Positions 1 through 5,303 of a DNA stretch of 6,516 nucleotides are shown here, piece by piece (the stretch's first letter is position 1; each line of letters opens with the position of its first letter). The position numbers and the translations under genes were made by a program. The DNA lies in contig JAFSQO010000455.1 in the NCBI GenBank assembly GCA_017446645.1, positions 1 to 6,516 on the forward strand. The letters are read 5' to 3'. This stretch comes from Synergistaceae bacterium. GTDB taxonomy: Bacteria; Synergistota; Synergistia; Synergistales; Aminobacteriaceae. A model generated the notes under the pieces. That model made no database searches and was not told the origin of the DNA. It saw only the letters and a program-made list of their open reading frames with translations.

Positions 1-426
1 CCGTTGAAGAATTTTACTCAGTACGAGATTTCAAATTTTGCGCCTGAAAAAAAAGAGTGCCTGCATAATCTTGCATACTGGTCTCATGATGAAGTAATTG
101 CTTTAGGGCCTTCAGCTGTGAGCTATCTGAATCACGAGCGCATAAAAAATCCGTCAAGCCTTCAAGAATATTTTTACCTGGCAAAAAATAATTTCCCTGA
201 TGAATTACTGCCTCATGAAAGATTAACCCCTCATGAACGGGCAATAGAACTCGCGATATTAAATCTCCGGACAAAGTGGGGGATTAACCGCAGAGAATTA
301 TTGCCTGAAGTTGAGCGTGTAATCTCGCAGCTTCCTGAAGATTTATTTATCATCACACCGGAACGAATCGCATTAAGCAAGCGCGGCATGAGACTCGGCA
401 ATTCTATCTGGTCAGAATTTCTCTAA
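1..426 (+). CDS. hemW: HemW-like radical SAM protein, C-terminal part (5' end outside window)
   Basis: This is the last 141 codons of a HemW-type protein, a radical-SAM relative of oxygen-independent coproporphyrinogen III oxidase (HemN) thought to act as a heme chaperone in the cytoplasm. The reading frame is open from the first base, so the CX3CXXC cluster site and the start lie upstream. Visible family marks, counting from the first in-window codon, are YEISNFA (8-14), HNLAYW (22-27), the glycine-rich segment LGPSAVSY (35-42), and then the helical HemN_C domain, which ends in a typical short winged tail with a TAA stop at 424-426. The family usually has a histidine after the alanine in the glycine-rich segment (GAH or SAH); here it is valine (residue 40). 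No U-rich terminator follows. The assignment to HemW rather than true HemN rests on the short C-terminus and the HNLxYW segment, and is fairly secure. Confidence 0.88.
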   Translation, partial: PLKNFTQYEISNFAPEKKECLHNLAYWSHDEVIALGPSAVSYLNHERIKNPSSLQEYFYLAKNNFPDELLPHERLTPHERAIELAILNLRTKWGINRRELLPEVERVISQLPEDLFIITPERIALSKRGMRLGNSIWSEFL

Positions 427-452
427 TCACTTTGCGCCTCCTGTGAAGGGCA

Positions 453-472
453 ATGACACGGGCATGTGTCAT
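453..472. repeat. Perfect 7-bp hairpin between hemW and ffs
   Basis: The arms ATGACAC (453-459) and GTGTCAT (466-472) are perfectly complementary around a 6-base loop. No T-run follows on either strand, so this is not a standard intrinsic terminator, although it is the only strong hairpin after the hemW stop. It could be an RNA 3'-end stabiliser, a protein-binding palindrome, or part of a dispersed intergenic repeat together with the G-rich block that follows. Confidence 0.5.
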
Positions 473-515
473 GCGCGAAGCCGGGGGAGAGGGCCACTTG
501 TGGCGAGGGGGTCCT
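473..515. other. G-rich intergenic block upstream of ffs
   Basis: This stretch is much richer in G (runs of 4-5 G) than the AT-leaning genes around it. It contains the short palindrome GCCAC-TT-GTGGC at 493-504. It does not read as a tRNA (no T-loop motif) or as coding sequence. On the opposite strand its mix of C-runs and GGCTTCGCG resembles the small non-coding repeats seen between genes in some gut anaerobes, but no second copy is present in this window to confirm that. The ffs -35 box falls inside it. Confidence 0.35.
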
Positions 516-526
516 TAATGTATAAT
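498..526 (+). promoter_or_regulatory. Sigma70-type promoter of ffs
   Basis: There is a perfect -10 box TATAAT at 521-526 and a -35 candidate TTGTGG at 498-503 (matching the TTG of TTGACA), separated by an ideal 17 bases. The predicted start, about 7 bases after the -10, falls at 533. That is exactly where the base-paired 5' end of the SRP RNA begins, so promoter and RNA model support each other. Confidence 0.75.
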
Positions 527-532
527 GTAACA

Positions 533-626
533 GTCCGGCTCAATGCGGCGGAGACCTGTGAATCGTGTCAGGTTGGGAACAAAGCAGCACTAAGCGGAGT
601 TCTTCGGGTGCCATTGAATACCGGGC
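533..626 (+). ncRNA. ffs: Signal recognition particle RNA, small bacterial (4.5S) type
   Basis: This is the RNA core of the signal recognition particle. It binds Ffh and targets nascent membrane and secreted proteins to FtsY at the inner membrane. The helix-8 signature is complete: GTCAGG at 567-572, the GGAA tetraloop at 576-579 and AAGCAGC at 582-588. The loop-closing pairs are U574-A581 and G575-C580, where the common form has two C-G pairs, so both changes are compensated. The outer stem closes 533-538 with 621-626 (one G-U), and 540-545 pairs with 612-617. The conserved GTGCC segment is at 608-612. At about 94 bases with no room for an Alu domain before the promoter, it is the short Gram-negative-like form. 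The 3' end is placed by base pairing and may extend a few bases. There is no clear terminator, so the end is probably trimmed. The stop codon of the convergent glycosyltransferase gene lies 6 bases downstream. Confidence 0.94.
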
Positions 627-632
627 ATTATG

Positions 633-1610
633 TTAATCAATCACCAGCCACTCGGACGGGTAAAGCTCTTTATAACATTCAAGTTCTCTGTCACTGCACC
701 ATAATTTTTGCGCTGGAGCTATGACTATCTTTGCAGGGTTATCATTCAGCCATGCACCCCACCAGCTGAATGTTGACGGTCCTGTTATGACGTGTCTGCA
801 CTGTGTAATCAGAGCCATATCCTGAGACGGTGAATTGCCTTCGATAAAGTTATATTTTGTATCGTAGATTTCCGGCAGCTTGTCCTTGCAGATTTTTATG
901 TTGTCGCTGAAAACGAAGAACTCAGGCTTCTCTGTGAGAGTAAAAATTCTTTCGAGTGAGTGCCTTATGTATTCCAGCGTGAAATTAACTTCGCCGTGCC
1001 GTAATTTGTCACCGAGCCTTACGTGAATAGCTACAGAATTGCATGACCTGATTTTCTCACACTGAGAGTTACGAAAATATTCTGGTGCAAAAGTAAATTG
1101 CTCCCTTATTAAGTGCTCATAGCCTGCAAAAAACTTTTCGGACTGAAAGCCGCCCCATATATACGTATCGTCAGGAATTAACTTGAACTTGCCGGAGTAT
1201 CTGCTGCCTTCCTGAGTAAAGACCCTCGAAGCAGGTATTGGCAAAAGCAGAGGGTCAGAGTTGAGAAATTTGCGTCTCGCCCTGCCTTCTGGTAAGAGCA
1301 TCAACAAGTTCATTATTTGCCGGATTGAGTGCCTGCCCAGTGAGTAAAAAATATTTTTCCTGCTGTAAATATGATTTATCACGGCCTGAAACGGGAACAG
1401 CTTATATATTTCGCTGAATGATGCTGCACGTTCCTGAACTTTCGGGAAACATCCCAGAGAGTAGGGTCTTGGGTCCTTGCGCGACTGCTTCTTCTCGTAC
1501 CAGTAAAGGTCCAGCAAAAGCTCCGTGTTGAGCCTCTTTGCCGTTACAAAACCTGCTGAGTAGGCGAACATCTGGTTACCCATTCCGCAATCTATGCGAG
1601 TTATAATCAT
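633..1610 (-). CDS. GT11-family glycosyltransferase, alpha-1,2-fucosyltransferase-like
   Basis: This 325-residue protein has the layout of glycosyltransferase family 11, which transfers fucose from GDP-fucose in alpha-1,2 linkage, usually onto galactose of surface glycans. Evidence in order: the N-terminal GMGNQMF (9-15) of the acceptor-side Rossmann domain, HVRLGD (196-201) matching the HxRRGD nucleotide-sugar site, SDN (235-237), and GPSTFSWWGAWL (277-288) near the C-terminus. The usual second arginine of HxRRGDY is leucine and the tyrosine is lysine, so donor binding may differ. The length is slightly above the usual ~290. There is no signal peptide or membrane segment; it probably acts at the cytoplasmic face. 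Its ATG overlaps the TGA of the upstream gene by four bases (ATGA at 1607-1610), and a GGAGG lies at 1622-1626, so translation is likely coupled. It is the last gene of a three-gene operon. The family call is firm; the exact acceptor and donor are inferred. Confidence 0.88.
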   Translation of the reverse strand: MIITRIDCGMGNQMFAYSAGFVTAKRLNTELLLDLYWYEKKQSRKDPRPYSLGCFPKVQERAASFSEIYKLFPFQAVINHIYSRKNIFYSLGRHSIRQIMNLLMLLPEGRARRKFLNSDPLLLPIPASRVFTQEGSRYSGKFKLIPDDTYIWGGFQSEKFFAGYEHLIREQFTFAPEYFRNSQCEKIRSCNSVAIHVRLGDKLRHGEVNFTLEYIRHSLERIFTLTEKPEFFVFSDNIKICKDKLPEIYDTKYNFIEGNSPSQDMALITQCRHVITGPSTFSWWGAWLNDNPAKIVIAPAQKLWCSDRELECYKELYPSEWLVID

Positions 1611-2611
1611 AGTCCTGAAAGCCTCCTGAGCATGAAATAAATTCCCGGTGCATAAAGAATCATAAATGCCTTGAAAAAAACTTCGGGCTTCTTCTTAAGG
1701 ACATAAAAGTCAAGTGCCTTGCGTATAACTTCTCTATTTGCCTTATCTTGCAGGAATGAATCATAACTTGCCTTGTCATTCCTGACTGAGTAAATATTAA
1801 GTCTCCTGATAAAAATATTCGGCGTTAATATTTTGTCTGCTGTTAATCTGAGCTGTCCTGAACGTGCATGTTTTGCGAGAAATTCTGCGGTTGATGTCTG
1901 GGCATTCGTGTTGTGTTCGTAGCGCGTAAATTTCTTCTCACTTGTATTTGCATCGCGTATAGAACCCATTTCACTATGATGAACGTATATATATAAATTC
2001 CCCTCTATGAACGTAACTTTTTCTGCAACACACAGGGCCTTAGTTATGAAATCAATATCTCCGCCGGCAGTGCAGCCCTCGTGAAACAGCAAATTATTTT
2101 CCCTTAAGAACCCAGCACCGTACATGCAGCACCAAACCGGAGGAACTGAATTATTTATGATGAAATGTTCACCTGACTCGATATACGGCTCGGAAGATTT
2201 GCAGGAGTGAAAATTTTTGTCAAGGTTGCCATCCGTGAACCTGTCAACTAAACCGCAGAAAGCAATCTTGCAATTATTACGCGTTATTGAGTCATAAAGA
2301 GACGAGACGAAATTTTGTTTTATCATGTCGTCAGCATCAATGAAGCAGATATATTCGCCTCGTGAAGCTGCAAGTCCTGTGTTTCGTGAGGCACATTCGC
2401 CCTTGTTGCTCTCGTGATTAATGATTTTGAAAGCTCTCTTGCTGCCCGAAAGTATTTTATTCGCGATTAAGGCTGTATCATCAAGTGAAGAGTCATTAAC
2501 CAGAATGATTTCTATATTCTCGTAATCCTGATTGATTATGCTTTCGAGGGTGAGCTTAATTCTTGACGCGGCATTATATGCAGGGATTATTACGCTTACC
2601 AGATTATTCAT
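1607..2611 (-). CDS. GT2-family glycosyltransferase, GT-A fold
   Basis: This 334-residue inverting nucleotide-sugar glycosyltransferase belongs to the large family 2. Starting at ATG 2611 it reads SVIIPAYN (6-13), VNDSS (38-42) for UDP-sugar binding, the metal-binding DAD (92-94) in FIDADD, and GGDIDF (183-188) at the position of the usual acceptor-side ED/GxD motif. The C-terminal third is helical with a moderately hydrophobic stretch (about 310-330), suggesting membrane association. The sugar and linkage cannot be read from sequence. A longer frame begins at TTG 2638, but ATG 2611 places the canonical first beta-strand at the very N-terminus and gives an 8-base overlap with the upstream gene stop (2604-2606), so I prefer it. 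No convincing Shine-Dalgarno precedes it, which fits translational coupling. It is the middle gene of the glycan operon. Confidence 0.87.
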   Translation of the reverse strand: MNNLVSVIIPAYNAASRIKLTLESIINQDYENIEIILVNDSSLDDTALIANKILSGSKRAFKIINHESNKGECASRNTGLAASRGEYICFIDADDMIKQNFVSSLYDSITRNNCKIAFCGLVDRFTDGNLDKNFHSCKSSEPYIESGEHFIINNSVPPVWCCMYGAGFLRENNLLFHEGCTAGGDIDFITKALCVAEKVTFIEGNLYIYVHHSEMGSIRDANTSEKKFTRYEHNTNAQTSTAEFLAKHARSGQLRLTADKILTPNIFIRRLNIYSVRNDKASYDSFLQDKANREVIRKALDFYVLKKKPEVFFKAFMILYAPGIYFMLRRLSGL

Positions 2612-3368
2612 GATGATAGTGTTCGTAGAATTTCGCAAATTTTAAGAATCTCAGGAACGAAAGATTAACGCAATGAATGAAACCCCACCAGCCCAGCAGA
2701 AAAAATCGCCCCAAAACGTAAAATTTCAGGAACTCAAGGGTTGCTGCTCCGACTAATCTGAATGGTGAGTAATTTTTGCCCTGAGTTATCGCACGTTCTG
2801 CAAGTCTGTCTGACTCTATGTTATATTTTTCTACGATTTGGCTTATTGATATAAACGAGTAATGATCTATAAAATTTTTGCACGTCCCGAAAGTTGCATC
2901 GTCTCGAACCTTTATGACATCATCATGGCCGAGTTTGCCGCTCATTGTCCAGTAATTGCGGTTGTAGAGTCTTATCTCTTTATAGTGCCAGACAAGTTTG
3001 TTTGCGTGTTTCATTCCGGGAAATACCTCGCCCCTTGGGAGAATATAGCCGTCTTTTGTTGCGTTGAGTTTTATCCTGCCGATCTCTTCAGCAAGCCCGG
3101 CAGAGATGACTTCATCAGCGTCAAGTCTTAGAATCCAGTCAAAGCTGCATTGTTCCTCGGCGAATTTGACCTGATGACCGACAGAGTGCCATTCATGAAA
3201 GATGAATTTTGCCCCGAAGGATTCTGCGATTGCCTGAGTCCCGTCCGTGCTTCCTGAATCTATAATTATGATTTCATCAACGAGACCTTTTGCAGAGTTA
3301 AGAGTCCTTGCGAGTCTCTTCTCTTCATTGAGGGTGATTACGTAAAGCGAAATTTTTTCTATCTGCAT
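2604..3368 (-). CDS. WaaE/KdtX-like GT2 glycosyltransferase (lipopolysaccharide core type)
   Basis: This 254-residue family 2 glycosyltransferase is of the subgroup that includes WaaE/KdtX-type beta-1,4-glucosyltransferases acting on lipopolysaccharide inner core. Motifs are ITLNEE (11-16), IIDSGSTDGT (35-44) and LDADE (82-86, the metal-binding DxD). A tail (about 205-245) rich in Phe, Leu and Trp likely contacts the inner membrane, as is typical of the subgroup. ATG 3368 is chosen because AAGGAG (3375-3380 on this strand) lies six bases upstream and the protein then starts just before the first beta-strand. A longer frame to 3425 would run through a promoter box and a T-tract. It is the first gene of the operon, so its 5' region controls all three glycosyltransferases. 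The substrate is inferred only from subgroup resemblance. Confidence 0.88.
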   Translation of the reverse strand: MQIEKISLYVITLNEEKRLARTLNSAKGLVDEIIIIDSGSTDGTQAIAESFGAKFIFHEWHSVGHQVKFAEEQCSFDWILRLDADEVISAGLAEEIGRIKLNATKDGYILPRGEVFPGMKHANKLVWHYKEIRLYNRNYWTMSGKLGHDDVIKVRDDATFGTCKNFIDHYSFISISQIVEKYNIESDRLAERAITQGKNYSPFRLVGAATLEFLKFYVLGRFFLLGWWGFIHCVNLSFLRFLKFAKFYEHYHHE

Positions 3369-3374
3369 GTTTTG

Positions 3375-3380
3375 CTCCTT
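3375..3380 (-). promoter_or_regulatory. Ribosome binding site deciding the WaaE-like start
   Basis: AAGGAG on the minus strand lies six bases from ATG 3368, a near-ideal Shine-Dalgarno. It excludes the longer 5' extension of the frame. Confidence 0.85.
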
Positions 3381-3393
3381 TGTGATTTCAGCT

Positions 3394-3399
3394 ATTATA
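3394..3399 (-). promoter_or_regulatory. -10 box of a second, proximal promoter for the glycan operon
   Basis: A perfect TATAAT preceded by GCGC would start RNA near 3387, leaving a 19-base leader with the Shine-Dalgarno in place. No good -35 lies 16-18 bases upstream, where the terminator T-tract and hairpin arm sit. If active, it would bypass any attenuation of the longer leader. Confidence 0.5.
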
Positions 3400-3403
3400 G
3401 CGC

Positions 3404-3460
3404 AAAAAAAGAGAGGCCGTCTCATTCTTGTTTAATCCGGGTCTCTCCTTTTCTTTTTTT
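3404..3460. terminator. Terminator-like hairpin with T-runs on both strands
   Basis: Arms 3411-3418 (GAGAGGCC) and 3440-3447 (GGTCTCTC) pair over 8 bp with one G-U when read on the plus strand. They are followed by a T-rich run (3449-3460, one C). On the minus strand the same arms pair with one A-C mismatch and end in seven T (3410-3404). The loop is long (21 bases), so terminator strength is uncertain. No plus-strand gene ends here, so the minus-strand role, within the glycan operon leader, is more likely. Confidence 0.5.
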
Positions 3461-3610
3461 TGAGGGGGGTAAAACTTTATAAAACGATCGAACAAGAACG
3501 AGGGTTTATGTATTTCTTCATGAGCTGTCTTGCAGGAAAAGGACAATTGATTGTCGTTTTTAGAAGCTCTTGAGTAATTAACTATTTCGTATTTGTTCGT
3601 TATGTCAAAC

Positions 3611-3638
3611 ATTATAGCGTGAAAATTTTTCCTGTCAA
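3611..3638 (-). promoter_or_regulatory. Near-consensus sigma70 promoter reading toward the glycan operon
   Basis: On the minus strand there is a perfect -35 TTGACA (3638-3633), a 16-base spacer and a perfect -10 TATAAT (3616-3611). The predicted start is near 3604. It is the best promoter in the window and has no protein gene directly after it; the first real start codon is 236 bases away at 3368. Confidence 0.7.
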
Positions 3639-3667
3639 TATTTTTCTGCAAAGTAAGTAATAAGTCT

Positions 3668-3696
3668 TATGCAATTACGGGAAAAAACGCTAGAAT
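3668..3696 (+). promoter_or_regulatory. Probable promoter of the antiporter gene
   Basis: The -10 box TAGAAT (3691-3696) is preceded by ACGC, as in the minus-strand boxes nearby. TATGCA (3668-3673) is a weak -35 at 17 bases. The predicted start is near 3703, 90 bases before the TTG start codon. It is back to back with the minus-strand promoter, about 30 bases away. Confidence 0.5.
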
Positions 3697-3708
3697 ATTT
3701 ACGACCGC

Positions 3709-3742
3709 TTTACCCCTTTAATCGGGGGTAAATTTTATTTTT
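3709..3742 (+). terminator. Perfect 8-bp hairpin with T-tract in the antiporter leader
   Basis: TTTACCCC (3709-3716) and GGGGTAAA (3725-3732) pair perfectly around 8 bases and are followed by TTTTATTTTT (3733-3742), the shape of an intrinsic terminator on the plus strand. No plus-strand gene precedes it for 3 kb, and it begins about six bases after the predicted antiporter RNA start. It may act as an attenuator, as a 5' stabilising hairpin, or as a barrier to stray transcription. Confidence 0.6.
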
Positions 3743-3777
3743 CGCCATATATATTAGATGTGCAAACAAGAAGAGAA

Positions 3778-3787
3778 AGGAGAGGAG
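3778..3787 (+). promoter_or_regulatory. Ribosome binding site fixing a TTG start
   Basis: AGGAGAGGAG ends five bases before TTG 3793. The only upstream in-frame alternative seen, GTG 3760, has no Shine-Dalgarno and would place this site inside the coding sequence. Confidence 0.8.
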
Positions 3788-3792
3788 TCAAA

Positions 3793-5220
3793 TTGTTTGC
3801 TCAGTTCGTAGAATATCTTCACTCGGGTTCATCGGCCAGTGTGGGGATTATTACTGTTGCGATAATGCTTTTGTTCGGATTTGCCCTGACCAGGATAACG
3901 CGTATTCTGAAACTTCCCAACGTTACGGCTTACATAATCACGGGGATATTAATCGGGCCTTACTGTATGAATCTTGTGCCTCAGATAGTTACGGTTTATA
4001 CGGGGTTTCTGCCTGATGTTGCATTAGCTTTTATTGCATTCAGTACAGGACAGTTCTTCAGGTTGAATGCTTTAAAGGGCAGCGGTTCCAAAGTCCTGAT
4101 TATTACAGTACTTGAGGCGTGTGTTGCTTCACTTTTTGTCTTCATTGCGGCTTACTATGTTCTGAAGATGGATCTTGCATTCTCGACAGTAATTGCTGCT
4201 CTTGCTTCGGCGACTGCTCCTGCTTCTACGATGATGACTATAAGGCAGACGGGAGCGCACGGTGATTTCGTGAATACGTTATTGCAGGTTGTAGCACTCG
4301 ATGACGTTGTCGGATTAATCGCTTACAGTATTGCTATCTCGATTGCCCTGGCTTCTGCAGGTTCTCAGGCCGGTTTCAAGTTCAGCCGGATATTAACGCC
4401 TATCTTGATTAATATAGCCTGCGTAATTCTGGGGGCATCACTAGGGGTTCTGCTGAAGATTCTATTGCCTGAGAAGCGTTCAACTGACAACCGGTTAATT
4501 ATCTCTGTTGCTGTCTTATTCGGCTTCTGCGGAGTCTGTGAGATTTTGGAAGTCTCGCCGTTACTTGGCTGCATGTTCATGTCAACGGTTTATATTAACA
4601 TCACTGACGATGATAAGTTATTCAAGCAGCTGAATTACTTTAGCCCGCCATTCTTATTATTATTCTTCGTGAGGTCCGGAGTGTGTTTTGATCTCGGTTC
4701 ACTGACTAACGGAGGCGGAATGCTCTTAACGTTGGGAGTCGTATATTTTCTCGTAAGAATTGCAGGCAAATATACAGGAGCCTTCGCTGGCTGCATGATA
4801 ACGGGAAAAAGCAAACTTGTCCGAAATTATCTCGGTCTTGCATTAATTCCCCAGGCTGGAGTTGCAATCGGTCTTGCTGAGTTAGGCGCGCGGACTCTTG
4901 GCGGTGAGATGGGCAGCACGTTAAGAACTGTAATACTTGCTTCGAGCGTCCTGTATGAGTTAATCGGCCCGGCATGTGCAAAGTTGTCGCTTGCATTGTC
5001 GCATTCTTACGATAAAGATGCAGTTGACGAGAAAGTCACGGAAACTCAGGACGAAGACAAGATGGTCGTGAATCTTTTAATCGAGAGGATCCGGGAGATT
5101 CAAAACGAGTTGCCAAGACATGAGCGTGCAGTCGTTACCCAGCCTGTGAATAATAATACTCGAACTGGAAGAATGCGCCCTTTTTTTCAGCATTTCAAAT
5201 CCAACAATACGAACTATTAA
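3793..5220 (+). CDS. CPA2-family cation:proton antiporter
   Basis: This 475-residue inner-membrane antiporter is of the NapA/KefB-type CPA2 superfamily, exchanging Na+ or K+ for H+. About 12-13 membrane segments can be counted between residues 16 and 400. Family marks are the PNVTAYIITGILIGP helix (42-56), the unwound-helix segment TAPAST (141-146), the paired aspartates in ALDDVVG (168-174; D170, D171) that bind ion and proton in electrogenic members, R294 in FFVRSG, and LIPQAGVAIGLA (351-362). After residue 404 comes a polar, charged tail of about 70 residues with no TrkA-N/RCK nucleotide-binding domain, unlike KefB/KefC. The TTG start is supported by the strong ribosome site. The gene ends just before a strong terminator, so it is probably a single-gene unit. 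It may recycle Na+ expelled by the decarboxylase encoded next to it. Ion specificity is not proven by sequence. Confidence 0.88.
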   Translation: MFAQFVEYLHSGSSASVGIITVAIMLLFGFALTRITRILKLPNVTAYIITGILIGPYCMNLVPQIVTVYTGFLPDVALAFIAFSTGQFFRLNALKGSGSKVLIITVLEACVASLFVFIAAYYVLKMDLAFSTVIAALASATAPASTMMTIRQTGAHGDFVNTLLQVVALDDVVGLIAYSIAISIALASAGSQAGFKFSRILTPILINIACVILGASLGVLLKILLPEKRSTDNRLIISVAVLFGFCGVCEILEVSPLLGCMFMSTVYINITDDDKLFKQLNYFSPPFLLLFFVRSGVCFDLGSLTNGGGMLLTLGVVYFLVRIAGKYTGAFAGCMITGKSKLVRNYLGLALIPQAGVAIGLAELGARTLGGEMGSTLRTVILASSVLYELIGPACAKLSLALSHSYDKDAVDEKVTETQDEDKMVVNLLIERIREIQNELPRHERAVVTQPVNNNTRTGRMRPFFQHFKSNNTNY

Positions 5221-5230
5221 ATATAAATCG

Positions 5231-5264
5231 CCCTCTTGAATTTTTCAGGAGGGTAAATTTTTTT
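5231..5264 (+). terminator. Intrinsic terminator of the antiporter gene
   Basis: CCCTCTTGA (5231-5239) pairs with TCAGGAGGG (5245-5253) over nine bp, with one G-U and a five-base loop. TAAA and seven T (5258-5264) follow. It starts ten bases after the antiporter stop. Confidence 0.88.
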
Positions 5265-5291
5265 GCGCGCTAGCTGAATCTGTGATAAATT
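5263..5291 (+). promoter_or_regulatory. Probable promoter of the decarboxylase beta-subunit gene
   Basis: TTGCGC (5263-5268), a 17-base spacer and TAAATT (5286-5291) with an extended-type TG one base upstream (5283-5284) together predict an RNA start near 5298. Its -35 overlaps the end of the preceding terminator, so the two genes are likely separate transcripts. Confidence 0.45.
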
Positions 5292-5303
5292 ACAACAATC
5301 ACA
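5281..5303. promoter_or_regulatory. Operator-like inverted repeat at the oadB promoter
   Basis: TGTGAT (5281-5286) and ATCACA (5298-5303) are perfect inverted arms 11 bases apart. Each continues outward, after one mismatch, as AAT/ATT. The repeat covers the predicted -10 and start site, a position suited to repression. The half-site resembles CRP-like sequence, but the spacing (13 between TGTGA and TCACA) is not the CRP spacing of 6. Confidence 0.4.

Larger units (their letters stand above)
3369..3604 (-). promoter_or_regulatory. Possible structured 5' leader or small RNA upstream of the glycan operon
   Basis: Transcription from the promoter at 3611-3638 would start near 3604 and give a leader of about 236 bases. 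Within it, a 12-base arm CTCGTTCTTGTT (3502 down to 3491) can pair fully, with one G-U, with AACAAGAATGAG (3432 down to 3421). The second arm lies inside the loop of a terminator-like hairpin (3447-3411) followed by seven T. The two pairings cross, so they either exclude each other or form a pseudoknot. That is the geometry of an attenuator with antiterminator, or of a ~200-base small RNA ending at the T-tract. There is also a short palindrome GACAAT-TG-ATTGTC (3542-3555). I recognise no known riboswitch class. An open frame crosses the region but lacks a usable start. Confidence 0.4.

Noticed and set aside
14..274. Minus-strand open frame within hemW
   Set aside because: It is antisense to clear HemW family motifs, with no recognisable product.
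443..724. Plus-strand open frame of 93 codons
   Set aside because: It runs through the ffs promoter and the SRP RNA and then antisense to the fucosyltransferase-like gene. Its translation resembles no protein and it has no ribosome site.
2612..2638. TTG 2638 start for the second GT2 gene
   Set aside because: It adds nine residues with no family resemblance and a rare start codon, while ATG 2611 starts right before the canonical first beta-strand.
2862..3131. Plus-strand open frame within the WaaE-like gene
   Set aside because: It is antisense to conserved catalytic motifs of the glycosyltransferase, with no supporting signals.
3388..3651. Minus-strand open frame of 87 codons in the divergent control region
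   Set aside because: It opens with TTG 3651, upstream of a near-perfect promoter. Its only early ATG (3612) overlaps the -10 box and would not be in the RNA. There is no ribosome site, and the end of the frame crosses a T-tract and a second -10 box. A decayed small gene cannot be fully excluded.
3760..3792. Longer antiporter N-terminus from GTG 3760
   Set aside because: No ribosome site precedes GTG 3760. The strong AGGAGAGGAG would be buried in coding sequence, and the added residues are arginine-rich and unlike the family's N-terminus.
4365..4996. Minus-strand open frames within the antiporter gene
   Set aside because: They are antisense to transmembrane coding sequence, with low-complexity translations and no ribosome sites.
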